Shown piece after piece: positions 36,109-45,492 of a stretch of 64,000 nt of DNA; positions within the stretch are counted from its first letter, which is position 1, and the number at the start of each line of letters is the position of its first letter. The DNA is from Ktedonobacter sp. SOSP1-85 (GTDB lineage: Bacteria; Chloroflexota; Ktedonobacteria; Ktedonobacterales; Ktedonobacteraceae): assembly GCF_016587415.1 (NCBI RefSeq), contig NZ_BNJI01000001.1, positions 2,829,501 to 2,893,500 of the forward strand, given 5' to 3'. The notes under the pieces are model-generated. The model saw only the letters and a list, made by a program, of their open reading frames with translations, did no database searches and was not told the origin of the DNA. A program made the position numbers and the translations under genes.

Positions 36109-36516
36109 ATGAACAAAATTTTGTTGATTGGTAACCTGGGTCGCGACCCGGAGATGAGCTACCTTCAAGATGGCACCGCTATCACCAAGTTCAGCCTGGC
36201 GGTCAGTCGTCCCGCGCGCAGTAGCGGCGGTGAACGTGAGCGCGAAACTGACTGGTATAATGTTACTGCTTGGCGTCAACTCGCTGAACGTTGCAGCCAA
36301 TACCTTCATAAAGGCTCTAAAGTCTATGTTGAGGGTCGTCTTGTCCAGCGTAAATACATGGACAAGTCCGGCGTTGAGCGCGTGTCTATCGATGTTACAT
36401 TAACAGACATGGAGATGCTCACACCCAAAAATCAACAGCCCGAGGGTGCCCCTGCTAGCGTTGGCGGAGGAAACTTCGACGACGACCTGGGAGACTTAGG
36501 CGATCATCCCTTCTAG
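36109..36516 (+). CDS. ssb: Single-stranded DNA-binding protein
   Basis: OB-fold SSB of 135 residues. N-terminal MNKILLIGNLGRDPEMSYLQDG, then SLAVSRP, TDWYNVTAWRQLAE and VYVEGRLVQRKY. A short linker leads to the acidic tip DDDLGDLGDHPF, the docking site for partner enzymes. It is short for an SSB because the Gly-rich linker is brief. It lies between rpsF and rpsR as in many bacteria. Its role is in replication and repair; recJ, a known SSB client, lies 3 kb downstream. Confidence 0.97.
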   Translation: MNKILLIGNLGRDPEMSYLQDGTAITKFSLAVSRPARSSGGERERETDWYNVTAWRQLAERCSQYLHKGSKVYVEGRLVQRKYMDKSGVERVSIDVTLTDMEMLTPKNQQPEGAPASVGGGNFDDDLGDLGDHPF

Positions 36517-36537
36517 TCAGATAGAAGGAGACTGTCA

Positions 36538-36831
36538 GTGCAGAGACGTACTGATTCTACCTCCGCCCCTCGCCCACGACGCGAGGGCGGACGCGGAGAG
36601 CGTGGCTCTCGCCGCAAAATTTGCCAGTTCTGCCACGATCATGTTCGTGAAATCGACTATAAAGATGCCAGCCGCTTCATGAAGCGCTACATCTCGGATC
36701 GTGGTAAGATCGAGCCGCGCCGCAAAACCGGCACCTGCGCCAAGCATCAGCGCGGTTTGAGCACAGCGATCAAGCAGGCCCGCTATATGGCCCTGCTTCC
36801 TTATACCGCCGAGCACATTCGCGGAATGTAA
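36538..36831 (+). CDS. rpsR: 30S ribosomal protein S18
   Basis: 97 residues from GTG 36538, preceded by AAGGAG. Conserved core [33 protein letters not shown]. It has C29-X2-C32 and C67-X2-H70, the zinc-binding (C+) form of S18. The N-terminus is a 25-residue Arg/Gly-rich extension. Confidence 0.97.
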   Translation: MQRRTDSTSAPRPRREGGRGERGSRRKICQFCHDHVREIDYKDASRFMKRYISDRGKIEPRRKTGTCAKHQRGLSTAIKQARYMALLPYTAEHIRGM

Positions 36832-36965
36832 ACAGTGGTAGCCATTTGGGCCTTTCCTCTTGCAGGAGAGGCCCATGTGTAAATTTCCAACTTCATCCCT
36901 TACTCCCAGTTCTCCCTCGTAGTTCAGTTCTGGATATCCGCTGGATTTCCTCACTGGAGGTTTTG

Positions 36966-38423
36966 ATGAACAGTCAAACAGCGCGTCGCCCCGAGAAAAC
37001 AAAAAACACGCGCCCTGCAAGAAGCCGCAAATACGCGAAACAGACAGCTCATGTCGAGGCCCGGCGCGATAGAACACCCTTAATTTTTGGTTGGGGAGGC
37101 CACCTTTCTCGCACCGAAAAAACACGCCTACAACGTCGTGCTATTTGGGTCCTTGCCGCTCTCATCGCCCTCACCATCGTGGGCACAGTCGTCTTTTCAT
37201 GGGTCAATATCAACGTTATCATTCCTAATCACACCATCACCTCCGTTAATGGTGAGAATATCCCGCTGGCGAACTTCCGCAAGATGGCCGCACTTCAGGC
37301 CCAGATGCGCCTGAATAGCATCAATAATCTCACCAAACAGAGCGATTCCCTCACCAAGCAATCATCACAACTGCAAAAGACCATCGACTCGACCAATAAG
37401 CAGATCGATGACCTGAATAAGCAGATCAAGGCCCTGCCCGCCGGCCAGAAGGACCAGCATGATGCCCTGACCAAACAGGTCACCGACGCTCAGGCCAAGG
37501 TGAAGGATACACAGACAAAAAAAGATACTCTGGATGCCCAGTCCAACGATATCCTGCAAAACCAGATTCCCAACGCGAAGCAACTCTATACCCAGTCGCA
37601 GGTTGCCAATGATAGCTCCGACTGGCTCCAGCAAGACGCCATGATTCGCCAGTGGGAGGCCAACCAGGGCGCGAATGTACGCACCCAGATCGATCCAGCG
37701 CCCAATACCATTACTCAGTCTTTCAATGCCTTCAAGGCCGATACCGCGTCTTCCAATGGCGGCTACTCCCAATTCCTGAGCAGCGACAATGTCAGCGATC
37801 AGGATATCCACGATATGATCACCATCAAGGTCCGCCGCGATAATATGCAGAAATACCTGGCCGGACAGTACACCACTCCCGCCTACCAGGTCCAGGCACG
37901 TGGTATGACCCTGGATACCCAGGCCGATGCTCAGAAGGCTCTCGACCGCCTGCATAAGGGCGATGATTTCGCAAAAGTGGCGAAAGATATGTCCAAGGAC
38001 GTTAACACCAATACCAAAGGTGGCGACTTCGGCTGGCTGGTCAACGGCCAGTACTCACTAGACTACGCACAAAAAGTCGGGGGCGTCGTCGATAACTGGC
38101 TCTTCGCTTCACAGCGCAAAGTCAATGAGCTCAGTCCTATCATCTCCGATGCGGGCGCCTTCCACATCGTGCAGATTACAGGCATCCAGCAGTCACGCGC
38201 CGTCGATAGCGCCAAGCTGCAATCGCTCAAGGGCAGCGCCTTAGACCTCTGGCTTGTGAAGCAGAAAGCGCTTCTCGGCTCGAAGATTACGGCCACCGAT
38301 ATCGATACGATTCTCGATGCGTCGAATCTGCCCTCTAGCGTTCCTGTTTCTCCGCCTGCACAGCAGAACCAGAACGGTTCAGGCACTGGCCTGCCTGGGC
38401 AGGATCCCACAAGCGGCCAATAG
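36966..38423 (+). CDS. Membrane-anchored parvulin-type peptidyl-prolyl isomerase (SurA/PrsA-like)
   Basis: 485 residues from ATG 36966 (GGAGG upstream). A basic cytoplasmic N-terminus of ~57 residues, one transmembrane helix (about 58-80), then an outer part. The SurA-N-like segment NGENIPLANFRKMAALQAQMR is interrupted by a coiled coil full of KQ/SDSL repeats (about 115-195). The rotamase domain (about 305-410) reads ADAQKALDRLHKGDDFAKVAKDMSKD, GGDFGWLVNG and AGAFHIVQITG. The C-terminus is Pro/Gln/Gly-rich. It probably folds exported proteins on the outer face of the membrane. Confidence 0.87.
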   Translation: MNSQTARRPEKTKNTRPARSRKYAKQTAHVEARRDRTPLIFGWGGHLSRTEKTRLQRRAIWVLAALIALTIVGTVVFSWVNINVIIPNHTITSVNGENIPLANFRKMAALQAQMRLNSINNLTKQSDSLTKQSSQLQKTIDSTNKQIDDLNKQIKALPAGQKDQHDALTKQVTDAQAKVKDTQTKKDTLDAQSNDILQNQIPNAKQLYTQSQVANDSSDWLQQDAMIRQWEANQGANVRTQIDPAPNTITQSFNAFKADTASSNGGYSQFLSSDNVSDQDIHDMITIKVRRDNMQKYLAGQYTTPAYQVQARGMTLDTQADAQKALDRLHKGDDFAKVAKDMSKDVNTNTKGGDFGWLVNGQYSLDYAQKVGGVVDNWLFASQRKVNELSPIISDAGAFHIVQITGIQQSRAVDSAKLQSLKGSALDLWLVKQKALLGSKITATDIDTILDASNLPSSVPVSPPAQQNQNGSGTGLPGQDPTSGQ

Positions 38424-38549
38424 TTTTATACACTGTTCTCGCGCTCGTGCAGGCGCTCATAGCGCACCCGCACGAGCCTGGGTCGACCAGACACCATGGA
38501 TGGTCGACCCTTCGCGCTATCTAAGCCAGTTGAGGATGAGCTTTTCACT

Positions 38550-39794
38550 ATGACCAGCTTTGCACCCGCTACAACCCAACAGAGAGATCCCCTCCCCCAG
38601 GAGCTTCTACGGACCGAACCCATTGAAGATCTCCTGGAGACAGCCTCGCTCTATCTTCATATCCCCTTTTGCCATACACGCTGCTACTACTGCGACTTTA
38701 ATACCTACGCCGGTATCCTCCCCCTGCGCGAACCTTATGTGCGGGCACTCCTGCACGAAATAGAACTGGCGGGTCTGCAAGCAAGACATCCTGATGGCAC
38801 TCCACGTCGCTCACGCACCATCTTCTTTGGCGGAGGCACCCCCAGCTTATTAACTGTCGCTCAGATTACACGCCTGCTCGACACCTGCCGCCAGGCTTTC
38901 GCGCTTGACCCAGAGGCAGAGATCACACTGGAGGCCAATCCAGGTACCCTCTCCCAGGAGCAACTCGTCGGCATCCGCGAGGCGGGCATCAATCGACTAA
39001 GCATGGGCGCCCAGAGCTATGACGCCGCGCTCTTGCAGAAGCTGGGACGCATCCATAATCCAGATGAGATTACCCAGGCCGTCCAGTTCGCGCGCGCCGC
39101 GGGCTTTACCTCCATCAACCTGGACTTTATGTTCGGCCTGCCCGACCAGACTATGCAACACTGGCGCGAAACGCTTGACCGCGCCCTCGACCTGCATCCA
39201 GAGCATTTCTCCCTCTACTCGCTTATCATCGAAGAGGGCACCCCCTTCCACCAGTGGGTCGCGGAGAAACGCATCACCCCGGGCGACGAAGACCTGTGCG
39301 CGGACATGTATGAATACGCCGACGAGCGCCTGCGTGCCGCGGGCTATATCAACTACGAAATCTCTAACTGGGCGCTCCCTGGTCACCATAGCCGCCATAA
39401 CCTGACCTACTGGCAGAATCTGCCCTACATCGGCATGGGCGCTGGCGCCTCTTCCTTCTTTGGCAAGAAACGCTACACCGACGAGCGCGATCCGCAGGCA
39501 TATATCAAAAGGCTCAAGCGTGATGAGATCCCCGTCATAGAGAGCGAGAGCGAGGAGGTGGACCAGGCTCAGGCGATGTCTGAAACAGCCTTCCTGGGGC
39601 TGCGCACCGCGATGGGCCTGCACCTGCCCACCTTTGAACGCCGCTTCGCCCAGCCTTTCGCCCAGTTCGTGGGGGATCGCCTGCACATTGTCGACGAGGC
39701 GGGACTACTGGAACAGGTAGGCGACTGGCTGCGCCTGAGCCAGCGCGGACGCCTCCTTGGCAACGAGGTCTTTCTCCGCCTGCTGCCAGACTAA
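38550..39794 (+). CDS. hemW: HemW-like radical SAM protein
   Basis: 414 residues from ATG 38550, chosen over ATG 38496 because GAGGATGAG precedes it. The radical-SAM cluster motif is CHTRCYYC (C41, C45, C48) in LYLHIPFCHTRCYYCDF. It is followed by FFGGGTPSLL, EANPG, NRLSMGAQS and NLDFMFGLPDQT, and then the HemN C-terminal domain. The CxxxCxxC motif lacks the fourth Cys of true HemN (CxxxCxxCxC), which points to the heme chaperone HemW. It is followed closely by recJ (19 bp). Confidence 0.9.
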   Translation: MTSFAPATTQQRDPLPQELLRTEPIEDLLETASLYLHIPFCHTRCYYCDFNTYAGILPLREPYVRALLHEIELAGLQARHPDGTPRRSRTIFFGGGTPSLLTVAQITRLLDTCRQAFALDPEAEITLEANPGTLSQEQLVGIREAGINRLSMGAQSYDAALLQKLGRIHNPDEITQAVQFARAAGFTSINLDFMFGLPDQTMQHWRETLDRALDLHPEHFSLYSLIIEEGTPFHQWVAEKRITPGDEDLCADMYEYADERLRAAGYINYEISNWALPGHHSRHNLTYWQNLPYIGMGAGASSFFGKKRYTDERDPQAYIKRLKRDEIPVIESESEEVDQAQAMSETAFLGLRTAMGLHLPTFERRFAQPFAQFVGDRLHIVDEAGLLEQVGDWLRLSQRGRLLGNEVFLRLLPD

Positions 39795-39813
39795 CTGAAA
39801 GGGAGGCGACACT

Positions 39814-41634
39814 ATGGCATCATCGGCAAATTTTTCCTCTTCCACCTGGGATGTCTTTCCCCAGCTAAGCGCCGAACAATTTAAACAACTCGGCACACGT
39901 ACACAGTATGAACGCATTCGCGCTCAACTGCTCTATAATCGCGGAATAGAAGAAACATCCAGAATGCGCTCCTTCCTGGAGGCCCGCTATGAGAACCTGC
40001 TCGATCCTAGCAAGCTGATCGACATGGACCGGGCTGTAACACGTATTCAGCAGGCCCTGGCGGAGCGCGAGCATATCACGGTCTATGGCGACTACGACGC
40101 CGATGGCGTAACCTCCTCAGCGCTCCTCTACCGCGCACTGCGCACTCTCAAACATCCTGAGGCGCCACTCAGCTTTCATATTCCTCACCGCCTCAATGAT
40201 GGCTGTGGACTCAACCTCCACGCCCTGGATATGCTTAAAGCACGCGGCACCACGCTTATCATTACTACCGATTGCGCCAGCTCGGATGTAGAGCAAGTGG
40301 AGTATGCGCGCACGCTGGGCATCGATGTCATTATTACCGATCACCACCGCCCACCCGAAGAATTGCCTCGCGCCTATGCCATGGTCAATCCCTGGCGCCC
40401 AGACTGCGAATACGGCGAGCGTTACCTCTGCGGGGCTGGGATAGCCTTCAAACTAGTACAGGCCCTCTACCGGGCATATAGGCGCCCTGTAGAGGATGCG
40501 CAAGACCTGCTTGACCTTGTCGCAATTGGTACCGTCGCCGACATCGCTCCCTTGCTCGGCGAGAATCATACCCTCACACGCCTGGGCCTGCGCAAACTCA
40601 ATCGTACTCAGAAGCCCGGCCTGCTCGAACTGGTCCGGCGCTCTACACTCCAGATGGGGCATATTCGCGAGCGCGATATTGCCTTCGCCATCGCGCCACG
40701 CATCAACGCCGCCGGGCGCATGAAAGAGGCCAGCATCGCCTTTGATCTCCTCACGACCGACGATACACACGAGGCCACACGCATCGCCGCTGAACTGGAC
40801 AGTCTGAATCAAGGGCGCCAGCAAGAGACCGAGGAGCTGATGCGAAACGTGCGTACCCAGGCCCAGACCCAATCCGAGCTTCCCGTGATCCTGGTGCGAG
40901 GCGAGGACTGGCACGAAGGCATCATTGGCCTGGTGGCAGGCAAACTCGCCGAAGAGGTACAGAAACCCGTCCTGGTCTTGAGCGATAATCACGCGACCAG
41001 TCTCAGCCGTGGCTCAGCCCGCAGCCCTAAAGATTTCAATATCATCGAGGCCCTGCGCGGCTTCGATGGCACCTTTGAGCGCTATGGCGGCCATGCCCAG
41101 GCCGCGGGCTTCACCCTCCAGCAGGCTTCTATTGAGAAGCTACACCAGCACCTGATCGCCTGGAAGGAGAATGGTGGAGCAAGCGTTCCCGCGCAGATTG
41201 AGGGCACTCAACTCCCCGATCAAACTGGCCTGGTTGTGGAGAGTACCCAGGAGAGCGAGGAGATTCCACTCCCACCCCGTATGATCGACCTGGAGTTCAA
41301 CCACCTGCATCTCCAGGACCTCAATCACGAGTTGTATAAAGAGATTCATCAACTGGCCCCCTTCGGCGCGGGCAATCCCGAGCCAGTCTTCAAGATGAAG
41401 CACCTGACCATTAAAAGCAAGTGGCTCTCGGGGCGCGAGAAGCAGAATTTGAGCCTGCGCCTGGAGCAAAAAGGCGCTCGCATACAACTACAAGGCACTT
41501 TTGTACGCGGTGCCGTGCATTTCGAGAGCCTGCGCGAGGTCACCCAGGTCAACATCATCTTCCACCTGGAGGTCTACGAGGACAGCATTGGCCCCAGCAC
41601 ACGCCTCAAATTACTCGACATCGAACCCCTGTAG
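39814..41634 (+). CDS. recJ: Single-stranded-DNA-specific exonuclease RecJ
   Basis: 606 residues. DHH phosphoesterase domain with motif I VYGDYDADGVTSS (D93, D95, D97), motif III IITDHHRPPEELP (DHH 176-178) and NAAGRMKEA; DHHA1 domain with GSARSPKDFNI and GGHAQAAGFTL; then an OB-fold domain containing a Glu-rich insert (VVESTQESEEIPLP). 5'-3' exonuclease in recombination and repair. Start ATG after GGGAGG; probably co-transcribed with the HemW-like gene. Confidence 0.96.
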   Translation: MASSANFSSSTWDVFPQLSAEQFKQLGTRTQYERIRAQLLYNRGIEETSRMRSFLEARYENLLDPSKLIDMDRAVTRIQQALAEREHITVYGDYDADGVTSSALLYRALRTLKHPEAPLSFHIPHRLNDGCGLNLHALDMLKARGTTLIITTDCASSDVEQVEYARTLGIDVIITDHHRPPEELPRAYAMVNPWRPDCEYGERYLCGAGIAFKLVQALYRAYRRPVEDAQDLLDLVAIGTVADIAPLLGENHTLTRLGLRKLNRTQKPGLLELVRRSTLQMGHIRERDIAFAIAPRINAAGRMKEASIAFDLLTTDDTHEATRIAAELDSLNQGRQQETEELMRNVRTQAQTQSELPVILVRGEDWHEGIIGLVAGKLAEEVQKPVLVLSDNHATSLSRGSARSPKDFNIIEALRGFDGTFERYGGHAQAAGFTLQQASIEKLHQHLIAWKENGGASVPAQIEGTQLPDQTGLVVESTQESEEIPLPPRMIDLEFNHLHLQDLNHELYKEIHQLAPFGAGNPEPVFKMKHLTIKSKWLSGREKQNLSLRLEQKGARIQLQGTFVRGAVHFESLREVTQVNIIFHLEVYEDSIGPSTRLKLLDIEPL

Positions 41635-41690
41635 AGACAAAAGAAAAGAGGGCGGCGGAACTTGTTCCGTCGCCCTCTTTTCTTTTGTCT
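41635..41690. terminator. Bidirectional terminator between recJ and gdhA
   Basis: 26-bp stem with one G/T-type mismatch (41635-41660 and 41665-41690), A-rich on the left and T-rich on the right, next to the recJ stop and 13 bp from the gdhA stop. Confidence 0.9.
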
Positions 41691-41703
41691 TCAACCTCTG
41701 AGA

Positions 41704-42957
41704 TCAGGGATAAACGCCGCGAATCTCGGTCGCTTCAGCGACACGCGCAACAGCCAGTAGATAGGCCCCCATACGCATATTCACCTCTTGCTCATCGGCT
41801 TTAGCTTTGACCGCCTTGTACGAGCGCTTCATAATCATCTCCAGGCGATTGTTGATTTCGTCCTCCGCCCAGAAGAAACGCTGCAAGTCCTGTACCCATT
41901 CAAAGTAACTAACCGTCACACCGCCCGCGTTCGCTAGAATATCAGGGATGAGCGTGACTCCCATATCATTGAGGATCGCATCCGCCTCATTGGTGGTAGG
42001 ACCATTGGCGGCCTCAACGATCAGGCGCGCCTTAATGCGAGGAGCGTTGCGCTCAGTAAGCTGATTCTCTAGTGCCGCGGGAATAAGGATGTCGCAGGGC
42101 AGCTCCAGCAACTCAGTATTGCTTACGGCGTCGGCCTCGGCATAGCCCTTCAAGCTACCATTGCGGCGTGAGTGGCGCATCGCCGCCGGAACATTAATGC
42201 CATTGGGGTTATACAGTCCACCAGAGATATCGCTGATACCAACCACCTTACAGCCCATCTCATGCAACAGGCGCGCGGCGATACCACCAACGTTACCAAA
42301 GCCCTGCACGACGACTGAGCAATTTTCTGGCTGCCAACCTTTATCACGAATGGCCTCGCGTGTCACCACCTGTACACCACGCGCCGTGGCCTCCAGGCGT
42401 CCCTCGCTCCCACCAATCGCCAGAGGCTTACCGGTCGTTACCGCTGGAACCGAGTAGCCACGGTGCATGGAATAGGTGTCCATAATCCAGCCCATAATCT
42501 GGGGATTAGTATTCATATCTGGCGCGGGAATATCGCTATCGGGGCCTATCAGGAGCGAGATCTCAGTTGTATAGCGTCGTGTCATGCGCTCAAGCTCGGC
42601 GCTCGACATCAAGTGGGGGTCGCAGATGACTCCACCCTTCGCACCACCAAAGGGAATATCGACGACCGCGCACTTCCAGGTCATCCACATAGCCAGGGCA
42701 CGCACCTCGTCGAGGGAGACCGCCGGACTATAGCGAATACCGCCTTTGGCCGGTCCACGGTTAATATTATGCTGAACGCGATAACCGGTAAACATCTCAA
42801 CATCACCGTTATCCATGCGTACAGGAAAATTTACAATCAGTTCACGCTTGGGCTTGCGTAAAATAGCGCGCATAGCCTGCGAAAGTCCCAGACGCTCCGC
42901 CGCCTCATCAAACTGATGAACTGCTACATCGTATGGATTGACCATCTCAATAACCAT
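41704..42957 (-). CDS. gdhA: Glutamate dehydrogenase (Glu/Leu/Phe/Val family)
   Basis: 417 residues, hexameric NAD(P)-dependent type. Substrate region: TGYRVQHNINRGPAKGGIRYSP and MTWKCAVVDIPFGGAKGG with the catalytic Lys pair, then GPDSDIPAPDMNTN. Rossmann nucleotide site VVVQGFGNVGGIAA. C-terminal IIVEAANGPTT-type block and PDILANAGGVTVSYFEWVQ. It links 2-oxoglutarate, ammonia and glutamate. The ATG start has AGGAGG 11 bases upstream. Arginase, a peptide-binding protein and an aminotransferase nearby make this a nitrogen-metabolism region. The gap 42958-43282 holds its leader; I see no further gene. Confidence 0.96.
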   Translation of the reverse strand: MVIEMVNPYDVAVHQFDEAAERLGLSQAMRAILRKPKRELIVNFPVRMDNGDVEMFTGYRVQHNINRGPAKGGIRYSPAVSLDEVRALAMWMTWKCAVVDIPFGGAKGGVICDPHLMSSAELERMTRRYTTEISLLIGPDSDIPAPDMNTNPQIMGWIMDTYSMHRGYSVPAVTTGKPLAIGGSEGRLEATARGVQVVTREAIRDKGWQPENCSVVVQGFGNVGGIAARLLHEMGCKVVGISDISGGLYNPNGINVPAAMRHSRRNGSLKGYAEADAVSNTELLELPCDILIPAALENQLTERNAPRIKARLIVEAANGPTTNEADAILNDMGVTLIPDILANAGGVTVSYFEWVQDLQRFFWAEDEINNRLEMIMKRSYKAVKAKADEQEVNMRMGAYLLAVARVAEATEIRGVYP

Positions 42958-43282
42958 AACGTTTAGATCCTCCTTGGTATGAGTCGATCATTCGACTGTG
43001 TTGCGTCATCGCATGTGAAGCATCTTTGCTTCGAAAAGAGAAAAGATACCTGACACACATTGTAATAAATCATAGAAGTGAAACCTATGAATATTTAAGC
43101 CTTTATCTCTTTAAAGGGTTATTAGAAAGTCCGCCCATTGCTGGCCGGGAAAATGTGCATGTGAATATGCCCTCAGTATAGCACCAGTCAATGCGACCTT
43201 CAAGAAAAAAGGCCATCAATCCTACAATATATTGCAGAGTTCACCTGGCCTCTAGCGAGCTTCCAAGCCCACTTTAGAAACA

Positions 43283-43347
43283 AGAAGAGAGTTATGGGTG
43301 TGGTGGGCGCAGGCGACCTGCACCCACCACACCCATAACTCTCTTCT
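43283..43347 (-). terminator. Long palindrome abutting the lipoprotein gene stop
   Basis: 31-bp arms with one mismatch around loop CGA, containing AGAGTTATGGGTGTGGTGGG. It begins directly after the stop codon of the minus-strand lipoprotein gene and shares its core with 24451 and 26226. Confidence 0.8.
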
Positions 43348-45042
43348 CTATTTCTGCGTCAGGTAGACATTGGACCAGTTACCAAAGTACAGGCCGTTCG
43401 CATTCAGGGTTACGCCGTGCAAGGTTGGTGGGATAATCGCGGCCAGCGAGGCATGATCCAGGGGCAGCCAGCCAACATCGGTAATCGCGATCTGCTCCGC
43501 TTTGTTGTAGAGAGAGATACGCTCATCCCCCGTCTTGGTCTCAGCGGTCTGCACCGTGGCGTCAAATTCAGTGTTCTTCCACTGGCCATTGTTATTGGCC
43601 GCCGACGACAACAGGTTCAGATACAGCCAGTCATAAGGATCGGGGAAATCTGCGCCCCACTGGGTAAAGCCAAACTGGATCTGCTTCTTCGCCGTCTCAT
43701 CATTATAGGCCGTGACCTCGACCGAGCGCAGTTTTACCTGGATGCCAAGCGCGCTCTGCCACATATTTTGCAGCGCCGCAGCCTCAGCCGAAGACACCTG
43801 CGAATTGGGGTAAGAGAACGTAATCGTCGGAACCTTCGTAATATCAGGATACACCGACTGGATCAGGGATTTAGCCTTATTTGGATCGAAGGGAATGCCC
43901 GCATAATCCGGCTGGTAGCTAGGCATCCCAGGAGGGATAATGGTCGGCGCAGCTAGCGCTGCATTTTTGAGTACGTTATTAACCAGTTTCGTCTTATCAA
44001 TCGCATACGCAAAGGCCTGGCGCACCTCGGGACGATCAAATGGCGGCTTGGTATTATCAAAGAAGAGCAGGTCAGTCTGTAAACGCGACTGACTGCGGAA
44101 ACCAGAGATACCGCGCGCAGTTATCTGATCCTGTGGCGACACTTTCCAGATAAAGCTATACTGCCCAGCTCGATAGGCTTTAAAAGCGGTCGAGGCGTCA
44201 TTGACAAAATACATCTCGACCTGTTGCAGACGCGTCTTCTTGCCATAGTAATACTTGTTTGGCACAAAGACCATTTTGACATTGTGATCCCAGCTCTGCG
44301 CGATGAAGGGACCCGCGCCTATTCCCTCGCCCAGGGCTTTCTGCGGCCAGCTTTTCTCACCATACTTCTCAATCACCTTCTGGTTAAGCGGAGCAAAGAG
44401 GGAATTAGTAAGTGCCGAGAGAAAATAGGGCGAGGCCGTCTTTAGTGAAACCTGTAGGGTATGATCATCCAGCGCCTTCAGGCCGCTAAGCGTCTTCGTC
44501 TTACCACTGGCCACTTCATCAGAGCCAATGATCTGGTCTTCAAAGGTACTGGCAATGGGAGAGGCAATCTCTGGTAGCAGCGCACGCGTCCAGGTATAGA
44601 TATAGGACTGCGCGGTTACAGGCGTACCATCGGAGAAACGAACGTCATCGTGAATCTTGAATGTATAGGTCTTCCCATCATCGGACGCCTGCCAGGTTGC
44701 CTGGTCTGGCACCACATTCAAATTCGCGTCCAGAGCCACCAGGCCACTAAAGATCATTGAAATGACCTGGCCCGTATTCTCATCTGGACCCTGCGCTGGA
44801 TCGAGCGAGGCAGCATCCTCTGTACCAACATTAGGGAATTTAAGGACCTGTGCCACAGACTGGCTCGGCGTACCATTTCCCGGTGATTTTGATGAATTTC
44901 CATTGCTACATGCAACGAGAATAAGTAGTAGAGTGCAAAGCAGCAGCAAGAGGGTTCCGACTCCCTGCCTCCCCCTTCGTGACGCCACCTGATTATGGGC
45001 ACCAGGAGAAAGGCTCATTTGAGAGAGCGTGCGATGATGCAT
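43348..45042 (-). CDS. Peptide ABC transporter substrate-binding lipoprotein (OppA/DppA family)
   Basis: 564 residues. Basic N-terminus, hydrophobic helix LLLLCTLLLILVACS with a lipobox (LVAC, about residues 42-45), then an SBP_bac_5 domain: DPAQGPDENTGQVISMIFSGLVALD, TYTFKIHDDVRFSDGTPVTAQSYIYTW, GAGPFIAQSW, QAFAYAIDKTKLV and FTQWGADFPDPYDWL. It binds oligopeptides outside the cell. No permease or ATPase genes are adjacent, so it is an orphan receptor here. The ATG start follows GAGGAG. Confidence 0.93.
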   Translation of the reverse strand: MHHRTLSQMSLSPGAHNQVASRRGRQGVGTLLLLLCTLLLILVACSNGNSSKSPGNGTPSQSVAQVLKFPNVGTEDAASLDPAQGPDENTGQVISMIFSGLVALDANLNVVPDQATWQASDDGKTYTFKIHDDVRFSDGTPVTAQSYIYTWTRALLPEIASPIASTFEDQIIGSDEVASGKTKTLSGLKALDDHTLQVSLKTASPYFLSALTNSLFAPLNQKVIEKYGEKSWPQKALGEGIGAGPFIAQSWDHNVKMVFVPNKYYYGKKTRLQQVEMYFVNDASTAFKAYRAGQYSFIWKVSPQDQITARGISGFRSQSRLQTDLLFFDNTKPPFDRPEVRQAFAYAIDKTKLVNNVLKNAALAAPTIIPPGMPSYQPDYAGIPFDPNKAKSLIQSVYPDITKVPTITFSYPNSQVSSAEAAALQNMWQSALGIQVKLRSVEVTAYNDETAKKQIQFGFTQWGADFPDPYDWLYLNLLSSAANNNGQWKNTEFDATVQTAETKTGDERISLYNKAEQIAITDVGWLPLDHASLAAIIPPTLHGVTLNANGLYFGNWSNVYLTQK

Positions 45043-45154
45043 CCAGGCTCCTCACTTTCTTAAGCCACAAAATGTACTCGCCTTCGCGAGCCTACGTCTA
45101 TTACAACATTACAGGTAATGATTGTTCTTCGCCATAAAGCAAAATACTACTTCT

Positions 45155-45223
45155 CCGAAACCCTGAGCGCGCTTGTCCCCGAATGGGGGAAGCGCTAGTC
45201 ACGCCAGTGACGTTGGGTTTCGG
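45155..45223 (+). repeat. Three-way-junction repeat, copy 3
   Basis: Outer stem CCGAAACCC (45155-45163) / GGGTTTCGG (45215-45223), linker TG, arm AGCGC...GCGCT lengthened by an inner CCCC-GAAT-GGGG hairpin, linker A, hairpin GTCAC-GCCA-GTGAC, linker GTT. The outer stem is changed on both strands relative to copies 1, 4 and 5. Confidence 0.75.
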
Positions 45224-45329
45224 AATAAGAATAACTGAGCATACTCCAACCCCCATAGTATAGCGAACTAAACCCAAATCCAAAAGCCCCATCTGTAATC
45301 AAAAGTCACGCTCCATACCACCTATCCAC

Positions 45330-45403
45330 GTAGTTGAGTATATATGTGGGTGTGTTTGGCAGGCGTGCGCCTGCCAAACACACCCACATATATACTCAAC
45401 TAC
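45330..45403. repeat. Very long perfect palindrome (36-bp arms)
   Basis: 36-bp perfect arms (45330-45365 and 45368-45403) with a 2-nt loop, containing ATATATGTGGGTGTGTTTGG. It ends six bp before the -35 box of the arginase promoter and could insulate it. No T-run. Confidence 0.85.
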
Positions 45404-45409
45404 CCCTCA

Positions 45410-45438
45410 TAGACAAACCTCAAGTGGGGGTCTATAAT
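45410..45438 (+). promoter_or_regulatory. Promoter of the arginase/agmatinase gene
   Basis: TAGACA (45410-45415), 17 bp, TATAAT (45433-45438). The transcript would start near 45445, about 48 nt before the ATG. Confidence 0.7.
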
Positions 45439-45492
45439 GAACATAGGAACGTGGAAAGAGTTAGCGTTCAGCGTTGAACAAGAGGTTTTTCT